DNA of 35,610 nucleotides from assembly GCA_045638645.1 (NCBI GenBank), contig JAZUBU010000014.1, positions 1 to 35,610 on the forward strand, given 5' to 3'. Source of the stretch: JAGCJX01 sp045638645 (GTDB taxonomy: Bacteria > Bacteroidota > Bacteroidia > Bacteroidales > UBA932). The notes under the pieces are model-generated. The model had not been told where the DNA came from and did not search any database. It worked only from the letters and a program-made list of their open reading frames with translations. Of this stretch, positions 17,819 to 25,439 are shown one piece after another. Position 1 is the stretch's first letter, and each line of letters starts with the position of its first letter. The position numbers and the translations under genes were made by a program.

Positions 17819-19594
17819 TTAGCGGAGCAAAACCAAACGGAACCCGTGATCATAATCCCAGTCGGAAGGATAGTTGGCGTTCCGATGGGACACCCGACAG
17901 TTCCCAGCATCGCTGCCCCAACTACCCCCACGAAGGATGCGGCAATCACCACTGGAAGGACCCGTCGGATTGGTCTGGGCGGATGAGTCGTAACTTCCAT
18001 ACCAGTCCTGACACCATTCAATTACATTCCCGCTCATGTCGTACAAACCCAATTCGTTCGGCTGCTTTTGACCGACCGGATACGTCTCTCCTCTACTATT
18101 TTCAGCGCACCAAGCCACCTCTTCGATTGTGTTACTGCCCGCATACTTGTAACCTCGGCTCTTCTTGCCGCCTCGGGCCGCATATTCCCATTCCGCTTCC
18201 GTCGGCAGACGATAGGTCTTGCCTGTTAGCGCATTCAATTTTTGAATAAACTCCTGCACATCCTCCCAACTCACACATTCAACCGGACGATTGTCATCGC
18301 CGCCAATAGCGCTCGGATTCTCTCCCATCACCGCTTTCCACTGAGCCTGGGTCACTTCGTACTTGCTGATGTAGAAACCACTTAAGGTCACCGAATGAAC
18401 AGGTTTCTCGTCATCGAATGCATCCGATCCTTGCTCAGAAGTCGCTCCCATTTGGAAGGTACCCCCTTCCACAAAGACCATGCTTTCCGCCAAAGCTTCC
18501 AATACTGGATCGAGTTCCGGATCCTCTTGCGGAGGCAATTCCCCGTCTACCAACCGGAACCCGTAATGGTTATTCCTGATGGAGGGATTGAGGTTGTTCC
18601 GATAGGCTACCCGGCAGTCCCCAGCATCGCTGCCCCAACTACCCCCACGAAGGACGCGGTACGAACCACTGGTAGGACCCGTCGGATTGGTCTGGGCGAA
18701 TGAAGAATAACTTCCATACCAGTCCTGGCACCATTCACTTACATTCCCGCTCATGTCGTACAAACCCAATTCGTTCGGTTGCTTTTGACCGACCGGATGA
18801 GTCTTGTAACCACTGTTTTTCTCGTACCAAGCCACCTTGTTGATTGTGTTACTGCCCGCATACTTGTAACCTTGGCTCTTCTTGCCACCTCGGGCCGCAT
18901 ATTCCCATTCTGCCTCCGTCGGTAAACGGTAAGTTTTGCCTGTTAGCGCATTCAATTTTTGAATAAACTCCTGCACATCCTTCCAACTCACTCGCTCAAC
19001 CGGAAGATTGTCATCGCCGGTAAAATTACTCGGATTCGATCCCATCACCGCCTTCCACTGACCCTGCGTCACTTCGTACTTGCCCATGTAAAAATGACTT
19101 AATGTCACCGAATGAACAGGTTTCTCGTTAGTGTCTGCATCCGAACCTTGCTCGGAAGTCGCTCCTATCTGGAAAGTTCCCCCTTCCACAAAGACCATGC
19201 TTTCCGCCAAAGCTTCCAATACTGGATCGAGTTCCGGATCGGGTTCGGGTTCCGGATCGGGCTCCTCATCAGCGATTCGCTGCATCACAATATCCACCTG
19301 TACGTTATAGAAGTGACGCACCTCAACATACTCTTTCTGTGTCTGATATGCGGTGTGTGAACAGGTCAATGTTTTCATACCCAACGCCATCTTGCTGAAC
19401 GTAAAGGTCCCGTTGGCGGTCGTAACCGCTTCGGTATTGTCCTCAGAGACCTTTACCGTTACTCCGGAAATCGGTTTTCCGTCTTCATCCACGACGCGCC
19501 CGGATATCGAGAACTCATGAAAGTCCACCAAACGGCAAGCACCCGTCGCCAGCACGGCCAACATGGCCACCAGAAGCAAAAAAAGTTTTTTCAT
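17819..19594 (-). CDS. Lipoprotein with carboxypeptidase-regulatory-like domain and two tandem SUMF1/FGE-type domains
   Basis: A 591-residue lipoprotein (lipobox LATGAC, C20). Residues 26-105 form a CarboxypepD_reg-like beta sandwich (ISGRVVDEDGKPISGVTVKV). A Pro/Asp/Glu linker follows, then two copies of a formylglycine-generating-enzyme-like (SUMF1) domain, residues about 119-350 and 358-591, with a 239-residue period. Each copy has MVFVEGGTFQ, YEVTQ.QWKAVMG, RLPTEAEWEYAARGG, GLYDMSGNV and RGGSWGSDAG. True FGE enzymes use paired cysteines near the RGGSW segment, whereas here the sequence is RGGSWGSDAGDCR or NCR. Sulfatase-activating catalysis is therefore unlikely, and a binding role on the cell surface is inferred. 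It starts 1 base after the SGNH hydrolase stop, so translation is probably coupled. Confidence 0.85.
   Translation of the reverse strand: MKKLFLLLVAMLAVLATGACRLVDFHEFSISGRVVDEDGKPISGVTVKVSEDNTEAVTTANGTFTFSKMALGMKTLTCSHTAYQTQKEYVEVRHFYNVQVDIVMQRIADEEPDPEPEPDPELDPVLEALAESMVFVEGGTFQIGATSEQGSDADTNEKPVHSVTLSHFYMGKYEVTQGQWKAVMGSNPSNFTGDDNLPVERVSWKDVQEFIQKLNALTGKTYRLPTEAEWEYAARGGKKSQGYKYAGSNTINKVAWYEKNSGYKTHPVGQKQPNELGLYDMSGNVSEWCQDWYGSYSSFAQTNPTGPTSGSYRVLRGGSWGSDAGDCRVAYRNNLNPSIRNNHYGFRLVDGELPPQEDPELDPVLEALAESMVFVEGGTFQMGATSEQGSDAFDDEKPVHSVTLSGFYISKYEVTQAQWKAVMGENPSAIGGDDNRPVECVSWEDVQEFIQKLNALTGKTYRLPTEAEWEYAARGGKKSRGYKYAGSNTIEEVAWCAENSRGETYPVGQKQPNELGLYDMSGNVIEWCQDWYGSYDSSAQTNPTGPSSGDCRILRGGSWGSDAGNCRVSHRNANYPSDWDYDHGFRLVLLR
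17822..19240 (-). repeat. 717-bp in-frame tandem duplication encoding the two SUMF1 domains
   Basis: The first unit (18524-19240) and the second (17822-18523) keep long stretches of near-identical DNA, such as the shared segment encoding NELGLYDMSGNV (about 18040-18065 and 18745-18770). The duplication includes the linker DPELDPVLEALAES. The high identity suggests a recent event or ongoing gene conversion. Confidence 0.85.
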
Positions 19595-19595
19595 A

Positions 19596-20291
19596 CTACA
19601 ATCTCCTCAAGAAGGATTGGATGATGTTTTCCATAATTTGATAACCGGCCTCGTTGGGATGGCAGCGGTCCCCGGAATGTTCGGGTCCCAAGCCGCCCAG
19701 ACCGTTGTCCAAGGCCGTATAATAATCGACATAGGCAATCCCCTCGGACTGCGCCAAAGCGAGAATCTTCGTATTGAGGTCCACCACATCCTGTGCCGGC
19801 GTCAGATCCTTGCGCCAGGAAAGGTAGTCGCAGGGTAAAACAGAACACAAGATGGGCTGAATGCCGTTGGCCCAGGCAATGTCGCACATGGACTTGATGT
19901 TGCCCACGATGTTGTCGATGGAGATGGGACCACTGTTTTCGGCAATGTCGTTGATCCCCGCCAGAATCACCACCGCCTCCGGGTGCAAGTCCACCACATC
20001 GCGTTGGAACCGGGCCAGCATCTGGTACGTCGTCTGCCCGCTGATACCCCGGGCCGCATAGTCGTTTTCCTCAAAAAAGGACGGACGGTACTTGAACCAC
20101 AATTCGGTGATGGAATTACCCATGAATACGACCTTCGGTGCCGCCTCCGGATCCGAAGCCATAGCTTCCAGCAGACGTTCGTTGGCCGCGGCGTATTTTT
20201 CGTACTTGGCCCAATCTTTCTTGGGCGTGGTCTGAGCCAGCATCGTAGCGGCAAGACCAAACAGCAACAGGATCAGGCTCAATTTCTTCAT
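19596..20291 (-). CDS. Exported SGNH/GDSL-type hydrolase
   Basis: A 231-residue protein with a signal peptide (MKKLSLILLLFGLAATMLAQ). The SGNH blocks are visible: block I serine in VVFMGNSITELW, block II glycine in RGISGQTTYQML, block III asparagine in ILAGINDIAEN, and block V Asp/His in GDRCHPNEAGY. Such enzymes are esterases, often carbohydrate acetylesterases, acting in the periplasm; the substrate is not evident. It lies 5 bases after the nitroreductase stop and 1 base before the SUMF1-type lipoprotein, in a tight three-gene operon. Confidence 0.9.
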   Translation of the reverse strand: MKKLSLILLLFGLAATMLAQTTPKKDWAKYEKYAAANERLLEAMASDPEAAPKVVFMGNSITELWFKYRPSFFEENDYAARGISGQTTYQMLARFQRDVVDLHPEAVVILAGINDIAENSGPISIDNIVGNIKSMCDIAWANGIQPILCSVLPCDYLSWRKDLTPAQDVVDLNTKILALAQSEGIAYVDYYTALDNGLGGLGPEHSGDRCHPNEAGYQIMENIIQSFLRRL

Positions 20292-20296
20292 GCCGG

Positions 20297-20941
20297 CTAT
20301 TTTACCGAAACAAAACGATATTTTTCAGGATTGCGGGGTTTGGCAGCCGGAGCTTCGTCCGCATAGCCAAAGCCGATGCAGATGACCGGACGGTAGCCGT
20401 TGCTGAAGCCCAGGGTTTCCCAGATCGGATCCACGGAAGAAACGTTGTTCAGGAATCGGATCGGGCTGCCCAGGCAAATGGAGCCGACACCCAATGACCA
20501 AGCCGACAACATCATGTTTTCGGACAACAGGCCACAGTCAATGACCGAAAAATCGTAAGAAAGATCGTTGGCAATGAAAGCCATGGTCGGTGCACCGCGG
20601 AAGCAACCGCGGATCATATCAGCCGGCACTTCGGGATTGGCCTTGGCCATCGCGGCCACAATTGCGTCCATGGTTTCAGCATCGTCCACCACACGGATTT
20701 CCCAAGATTGTTTGTTTTGGCCATTCGGGGCATTGATACCGCAGTTCAGAATGGTTTCCATCTTTTCGCGTTCCACCGCCTGCGGCAAGTACTTGCGGAT
20801 GCTGCGACGCGCCATCATATTTTCAATAACAGGATTGTTTTCACTCATGTCTGTTTGTTTTTTAGATTCTTCACAAGCGTTCAATACGAGCATCCCCGCT
20901 ACCGCACAGATACTCATCCAGAAAAAATGTTGCAGTTTCAT
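20297..20941 (-). CDS. Nitroreductase-family lipoprotein
   Basis: The frame is open to 21001, but I place the start at the ATG at 20941, which gives a proper lipoprotein signal (MKLQHFFWMSICAVAGMLVLNAC). The upstream codons also lie inside the promoter. The FMN-binding nitroreductase fold is indicated by MMARRSIRKYLPQAVEREKM, INAPNGQNKQSWEIRVV and SLGVGSICLGSPIRFLN, ending in GYRPVICIGFGYADEAPAAKPRN. Family members reduce nitro- and quinone compounds with NAD(P)H. An extracytoplasmic lipoprotein version would need another electron donor, so the physiological role is unclear. Confidence 0.88.
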   Translation of the reverse strand: MKLQHFFWMSICAVAGMLVLNACEESKKQTDMSENNPVIENMMARRSIRKYLPQAVEREKMETILNCGINAPNGQNKQSWEIRVVDDAETMDAIVAAMAKANPEVPADMIRGCFRGAPTMAFIANDLSYDFSVIDCGLLSENMMLSAWSLGVGSICLGSPIRFLNNVSSVDPIWETLGFSNGYRPVICIGFGYADEAPAAKPRNPEKYRFVSVK

Positions 20942-20965
20942 AATTTTGATCTTTTCTATAATCCG

Positions 20966-20995
20966 CAAATTTATGAAACTTATAGAGAAATTCAA
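20966..20995 (-). promoter_or_regulatory. Predicted promoter of the nitroreductase/SGNH/SUMF1 operon
   Basis: Minus-strand TTG (20993-20995), 19-base spacer, TAAATTTG (20966-20973). Transcription would start about 20 bases before the ATG at 20941. Confidence 0.65.
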
Positions 20996-21005
20996 ACCCA
21001 ATCAC

Positions 21006-21036
21006 TTGACGAAAAGAAACGAATTAGTTACCTTTG
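21006..21036 (+). promoter_or_regulatory. Predicted promoter of the first HigBA-type operon
   Basis: TTG at 21006-21008, 20-base spacer, TACCTTTG at 21029-21036: a perfect Bacteroidota-type promoter. AATTAGTT (21022-21029) and AACTAATT (21066-21073) form an inverted pair across the start region that could be an operator half-site pair; this is weak. Confidence 0.7.
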
Positions 21037-21058
21037 CATAGAAATTGTGCTGTTGATC

Positions 21059-21391
21059 ATGAGAGAACTAATTTATTCGCCCGATTACCTGGAATTTGAA
21101 AAAAATTCCTCACCTCGGACCCTAGAAAAATTGCGCTACGCAACGGTTATACTTGAAACTGTAAATCCGATTCCGAGCAAGTTTGTAAAAAAACTAACCA
21201 ACACAGACTTCTACGAAGTGAGAATTTCGGTTAACAACGAAGTGCGAATCATCTTGTTCTCTGCTGACAACGAAAACATCAACTTGGCAAAATGCATCAT
21301 CTTTCTGAATGGCTTCATCAAGAAAAGCACGAAAGATTACGAGAAGGCCATTGACCGAGCTATCAACATTTTAAGAACGATATTGAAATGA
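21059..21391 (+). CDS. higB: HigB/RelE-like toxin (Gp49 family)
   Basis: I take ATG 21059, 23 bases after the promoter box; the frame continues upstream but only through the promoter and a divergent gene. The 110-residue protein has the Gp49/HigB pattern: YSPDYLEFEKNSSPRTLEKL, a helix, then FVKKLTNTDFYEVRISVNNEVRIILFSAD and CIIFLNGFIKKSTKDYEKAIDRA. Family members are ribosome-associated mRNA endonucleases. It overlaps the downstream antitoxin gene by 4 bases (ATGA), with the toxin-first order typical of higBA. The specific mechanism is inferred. Confidence 0.85.
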   Translation: MRELIYSPDYLEFEKNSSPRTLEKLRYATVILETVNPIPSKFVKKLTNTDFYEVRISVNNEVRIILFSADNENINLAKCIIFLNGFIKKSTKDYEKAIDRAINILRTILK

Positions 21392-21780
21392 CTGCTAAAC
21401 GACTGACAACAGAAGAATTGCAAAAGCTTCGCAACACGGATTTCAGCAAGAAACCGGGTTATGTGAAGGCAGAGACTGTTCTCGCTCGCGAGGTGGGAGA
21501 AATCGGAAGCGAGGAGAGAGCGGAGTTTGATGCCAAAGCCCGAGCCTGGTACTACGGAGAACTGCTGCGCAAACGACGGAAAGAACTGGGCATCACCCAA
21601 AAGGAACTCGCTCAACAGATCAGCCGGGAGCGAACCTACATCAACCGGATTGAGAAAGGGGAAACCGATCTTCAACTTTCCTCATTCATCCGCATCGCGG
21701 AAGCCCTGGGACTGACCTTAAACCTGGTCTCTTCCCCGTACCTGAACGAAGCCGAACAACCGCCGTATGGCAATTCGTAG
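21388..21780 (+). CDS. higA: HigA-like XRE-family antitoxin
   Basis: A 130-residue protein with a C-terminal XRE helix-turn-helix (LGITQKELAQQI, SRERTYINRIEKGE, SSFIRIAEALGLTLNLV). The N-terminal part (AETVLAREVGEIGSEERAEF) probably wraps the toxin. Its ATG overlaps the toxin stop. It should neutralise the toxin and repress the shared promoter. A second, damaged locus of the same general type lies at 35282-35610. Confidence 0.87.
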   Translation: MTAKRLTTEELQKLRNTDFSKKPGYVKAETVLAREVGEIGSEERAEFDAKARAWYYGELLRKRRKELGITQKELAQQISRERTYINRIEKGETDLQLSSFIRIAEALGLTLNLVSSPYLNEAEQPPYGNS

Positions 21781-21797
21781 AATTGATTTATATTTTA

Positions 21798-21805
21798 TAC
21801 ATTTG
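21798..21805 (+). promoter_or_regulatory. Predicted -7 box for the ZIP transporter operon
   Basis: TACATTTG matches TAnnTTTG, 23 bases before the ATG. TCG at the 20-base upstream position is one mismatch from TTG. Confidence 0.5.
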
Positions 21806-21828
21806 CGAGACGTCCTATTTTTAGACTT

Positions 21829-22581
21829 ATGAACGCAATTTGGATTAGTGCCGCGGGATTGGCCGGATCAACCGTATTGGGAGCCATCCTGGGCTTTGGA
21901 ATCAAGAAGATTCCGCACAAATGGCACGATACGATGATGGGCTACTGTGCCGGCGTGATGCTGGCAGCGGCCGCATTGGGGCTGATTGTTCCGGCCATGG
22001 AAGGGGCCGGTGCCGACGGTTGGTGGATTGTCCTGACTGGTGTCATCCTGGGAGCCCTCTTCCTCAACCTCCTGGACCTGTTCACCCCCCACCTGCATAC
22101 CATTACCGGTCTGGATCCGGAAGAACACAAGACGAACGACCGCCTCAACAAGGTCATGCTGTTCGTCCTGGCGGTAGCCCTGCACAAACTGCCGGAAGGC
22201 ATTGCAGCCGGTGTCGGATTCAATGCGGAGGACATTTCCAACGCCTGGTCGGTCACGGTGGGTCTGTCCATTCAGAACGTTCCGGAAGCCATGGTCATCA
22301 TTGCGCCGCTCCTGCTGGCGGGTGTCAGCCGTTGGCGGACGATCGGCCTGTCGCTGGTCATCGGCCTGCTGGAAATTGTGGGTATCTGGTTCGGCTACGC
22401 CTTGGGCGCATTGTCAGAACTGCTCCTACCCATGATGCTGGCCTTTGCTGGCGGCTCCATGCTCTACGTGGTCAGCGATGAAATGATTCCGGAGACGCAC
22501 TCCCACGGCCATCACAAATCGGCCACTTACGCCCTGCTGTTGGGTTTCCTGACCCTTTTATTCATTGATTACCTTTTATAA
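21829..22581 (+). CDS. ZIP-family divalent metal transporter
   Basis: A 250-residue membrane protein with about eight hydrophobic helices. The ZIP signature ALHKLPEGIAAGVGF lies in the fourth helix and SIQNVPEAMVI in the fifth, giving the H/N..E metal-site pairs. LLDLFTPHLHTITGLDPEEH is the histidine-bearing loop, and a terminal HSHGHH cluster adds a likely metal-binding site. It resembles ZupT-like zinc/iron importers; the ion is not determined. It begins a plus-strand gene series (next gene 12 bases away). Confidence 0.9.
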   Translation: MNAIWISAAGLAGSTVLGAILGFGIKKIPHKWHDTMMGYCAGVMLAAAALGLIVPAMEGAGADGWWIVLTGVILGALFLNLLDLFTPHLHTITGLDPEEHKTNDRLNKVMLFVLAVALHKLPEGIAAGVGFNAEDISNAWSVTVGLSIQNVPEAMVIIAPLLLAGVSRWRTIGLSLVIGLLEIVGIWFGYALGALSELLLPMMLAFAGGSMLYVVSDEMIPETHSHGHHKSATYALLLGFLTLLFIDYLL

Positions 22582-22593
22582 ACGATTTAGTAT

Positions 22594-23856
22594 ATGTACA
22601 AAGCCATCCGTTCGCGACTCATCGCGATGAACTTTTTGGAATTTGCTGTCTGGGGAGCCTACCTGACTTCCATGGGCAGTTACCTGGTCAACATCAACCT
22701 GGCCGAAAAAATCGGTATTTTTTATGCAATGCAAGGAATTGTTTCCATTTTTATGCCGGCCCTCATCGGCATCATCGCCGATAAATACATGCAAGCGCAA
22801 CGCGTACTCTCCCTCTGCCACGGGATTGCCGGAGCCGCGATGATTGCGGCCGGTTATTACGGAATGACCGCAGAAACCGTGGAGTTCAGCACCCTGTTTG
22901 CACTCTACAGCATCAGCGTAGCTTTCTTTATGCCGACCATCGCCCTGTCCAACTCGGTGGCCTACATCGGCCTGGAAGGAGCCGGCTATGATACCGTGAA
23001 AGCGTTCCCGCCGATCCGCGTCTTCGGCACCATCGGTTTCATCTGCAGCATGCTCTTTGTCAACTGGATGACCGACGCCAACGGGGTACAATATCAATTG
23101 ACCTACAACCAATTCTTCGTATCCGGTGTTTTGGGTCTGATCCTGATGGCCTATGCCCTGACCCTGCCCAAATGCCCGATCAAGAAAGAAGAAAAGAAAC
23201 AAAGCCTGGTGGAAGCTATGGGATTGAACGCCTTCTCCCTGTTCAAGAACAAAGACATGGCCATCTTCTTCATCTTCTCGATGTTGCTCGGTGTCTCCCT
23301 GCAAATCACCAACGGCTTTGCCAATCCCTTCATCACCCACTTCCGGGATATTCCGGAGTTCGCGGCCACTTGGGGTGCCAACAATGCCAATGCCCTCATT
23401 TCCTTGTCCCAAGTTTCGGAAACTTTGTGTATCCTGCTGATTCCCTTCTGCATGAAACGTTTTGGCATCAAAAACGTCATGCTGATGGCGATGTTTGCCT
23501 GGGTACTCCGCTTCGGTCTTTTCGGTGCCGGTAACCCCGGTTCCGGTGTGTGGATGTTCATCCTCTCCTGCATTGTGTACGGTGTCGCTTTCGACTTCTT
23601 CAACGTATCCGGTTCGCTTTATGTAAACCTGAAGACCGACAAGAACATCCGTTCCAGTGCTCAAGGTCTCTTCATGTTGATGACCAACGGTCTCGGTGCG
23701 ACCATCGGTACCCTTTCCGCCCAAGCCATTGTGAACCACTATGTCAACAACGCCGCCGTTTCGAGCTGGAGTTCTGCCTGGTATGTATTTGCCGGTTTTG
23801 CCCTGGTGGTGGCCCTCCTCTTCATCTTCTTGTTTAAGGATCCTGATAAGAAATAA
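22594..23856 (+). CDS. Nucleoside:H+ symporter family permease (NupG-like MFS)
   Basis: A 420-residue protein with about 12 hydrophobic helices. The N-terminus (MYKAIRSRLIAMNFLEFAVWGAYLTSMG) and the segments MPTIALSNSVAYIGL and FPPIRVFGTIGFI are typical of the NHS family (NupG/XapB). The loop QSLVEAMGLNAFSLFKNKDMAIFF lies in the middle. It would import nucleosides using the proton gradient. It lies between a metal transporter and a redox gene pair with short gaps (12 and 8 bases), so co-expression is likely although the functions differ. Confidence 0.9.
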   Translation: MYKAIRSRLIAMNFLEFAVWGAYLTSMGSYLVNINLAEKIGIFYAMQGIVSIFMPALIGIIADKYMQAQRVLSLCHGIAGAAMIAAGYYGMTAETVEFSTLFALYSISVAFFMPTIALSNSVAYIGLEGAGYDTVKAFPPIRVFGTIGFICSMLFVNWMTDANGVQYQLTYNQFFVSGVLGLILMAYALTLPKCPIKKEEKKQSLVEAMGLNAFSLFKNKDMAIFFIFSMLLGVSLQITNGFANPFITHFRDIPEFAATWGANNANALISLSQVSETLCILLIPFCMKRFGIKNVMLMAMFAWVLRFGLFGAGNPGSGVWMFILSCIVYGVAFDFFNVSGSLYVNLKTDKNIRSSAQGLFMLMTNGLGATIGTLSAQAIVNHYVNNAAVSSWSSAWYVFAGFALVVALLFIFLFKDPDKK

Positions 23857-23864
23857 TTCCCGTC

Positions 23865-25415
23865 ATGAGCAAATCCAAATCCCTGCTGCGACGACTGCGC
23901 GTTGTCTTGGCAACTCTAGTCTTTTTGGGTATCACCCTGCTGTTTCTGGATGTTACCGGTGCCTTGCACACCTGGTTCGGCTGGATGGCCAAGATCCAGT
24001 TCCTGCCGGCCGTCCTGGCCCTGAATGTGGGCGTGATCCTGGTACTCGTCTTGCTGACCCTGTTGCTGGGCCGGGTCTATTGTTCGGTCATTTGTCCGTT
24101 GGGCATTCTTCAGGACATCTTTGCCTACTTCGGCCGCAAACAGAAAAAACACCGCTACAGCTACTCTCCAGCGAAGAAATGGCTTCGGTACGGTATGCTG
24201 GCTTTGTTTGTGGTGGCTCTGGTGGCCGGGATTGGTTCCGTAGCAGCCCTGCTGGCACCCTACAGTGCCTACGGTCGCATTGCCCAAAACCTCTTTGCCC
24301 CGCTGTACCAATGGGGCAACAACGCGTTGGCCTATCTGGCGGAACGTTGTGACAGTTATGCGTTTTACCGGACCGAGGTGTGGATCCGCAGTCTGAGCAC
24401 TTTTGCGGTGGCAGCGGTGACGTTCATTGCCCTGGGCATCCTGGCCTGGCGCAACGGCCGCACCTACTGCAACACCGTCTGCCCGGTGGGAACCGTCCTC
24501 GGCTTTTTGTCGAAGTTCTCGTTGTTCCGTCCCATGATTGATACATCCAAATGCAACGGCTGCGGTCTTTGTGCCAAAAACTGCAAAGCTTCCTGCATCA
24601 ACAGCGCAGAACACTGCATTGACTACAGCCGCTGCGTAGTCTGCCTGGACTGCCTGGATACCTGCAACCGCGGCGCCATCCAATACCGGCTGAGAGCCTG
24701 CAAATGCTTGGCCAAAGGCACCCCGGAAGCCAATGCAGTCGCAAACACTGACGCAACTGCAGGTACGTCTGACCGCTGCACTTCTAACAACAGTCGCCGT
24801 CGCTTCCTGACCGTTGTCGCAGCCGCTACCACTACGGCTGTTCTGAAAGCACAACAAGACAAGGTGGATGGAGGACTGGCCTTCATTGAAGACAAGAAAG
24901 TCCCCAAACGCCAGACCCCGATTGTTCCGCCGGGTGCTCAAAGTCTGTATCACCTGGCCCAACACTGCACCGGCTGCCAATTGTGTGTAGCCGCCTGTCC
25001 GAACCAGGTACTGCGCCCCTCGTCCCGGTTGGAATCCCTGATGCAGCCGGAGTCTTCGTTTGAGCGCGGTTATTGCCGTCCCGAATGCACCCGTTGCTCC
25101 GAAATCTGCCCGACCGGCGCTATCCAACGCATCGACGAAGCCGAAAAATCAGCCATCCAAGTAGGCCGGGCGGTCTGGATCCAAGAAAACTGTCTGGCCG
25201 CATCCGAAGGCGTATGGTGCAGCAATTGCGCCCGCCACTGTCCGGTTGGTGCCATCAAGATGGTCCCTTCCAATCCGGAAGATCCCAATTCCATCCGAAT
25301 TCCTTCGATCAACACCGAACGTTGCATCGGCTGTGGGGCTTGTGAAAACCTCTGCCCTTCCCGCCCGTTCAGTGCCATTTATGTAGAAGGAAACGATCGT
25401 CACCGTCTTGTTTAA
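23865..25415 (+). CDS. NapH-like membrane polyferredoxin fused to NapG-like ferredoxin
   Basis: The 516-residue protein has an N-terminal membrane part with the two CX3CP motifs of NapH/CcoG proteins (YCSVICPLG near 73, YCNTVCPVG near 202). Next come 4Fe-4S motifs (CNGCGLCAKNC, CVVCLDCLDTC). A twin-arginine-like stretch, SRRRFLTVVAAATTTAV (about residues 309-325), is followed by a NapG-like ferredoxin domain with further clusters (CTGCQLCVAACP, CTRCSEICP, CSNCARHCP, CIGCGACENLCP). It probably passes electrons from the quinone pool outward. The fusion of an NapH half with a Tat-signal-bearing NapG half is inferred from the order. No nap reductase gene is present. Confidence 0.85.
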   Translation: MSKSKSLLRRLRVVLATLVFLGITLLFLDVTGALHTWFGWMAKIQFLPAVLALNVGVILVLVLLTLLLGRVYCSVICPLGILQDIFAYFGRKQKKHRYSYSPAKKWLRYGMLALFVVALVAGIGSVAALLAPYSAYGRIAQNLFAPLYQWGNNALAYLAERCDSYAFYRTEVWIRSLSTFAVAAVTFIALGILAWRNGRTYCNTVCPVGTVLGFLSKFSLFRPMIDTSKCNGCGLCAKNCKASCINSAEHCIDYSRCVVCLDCLDTCNRGAIQYRLRACKCLAKGTPEANAVANTDATAGTSDRCTSNNSRRRFLTVVAAATTTAVLKAQQDKVDGGLAFIEDKKVPKRQTPIVPPGAQSLYHLAQHCTGCQLCVAACPNQVLRPSSRLESLMQPESSFERGYCRPECTRCSEICPTGAIQRIDEAEKSAIQVGRAVWIQENCLAASEGVWCSNCARHCPVGAIKMVPSNPEDPNSIRIPSINTERCIGCGACENLCPSRPFSAIYVEGNDRHRLV

Positions 25416-25439
25416 TCCTGTACTTTTCATCTGACTATC

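Noticed and set aside
20942..21001. N-terminal extension of the nitroreductase lipoprotein
   Set aside because: It would bury the lipoprotein signal behind 20 residues and overlap the promoter at 20966-20995.
21029..21073. AATTAGTT/AACTAATT pair as a firm HigA operator
   Set aside because: Arms are short, AT-rich and 36 bases apart; mentioned only as a weak possibility.
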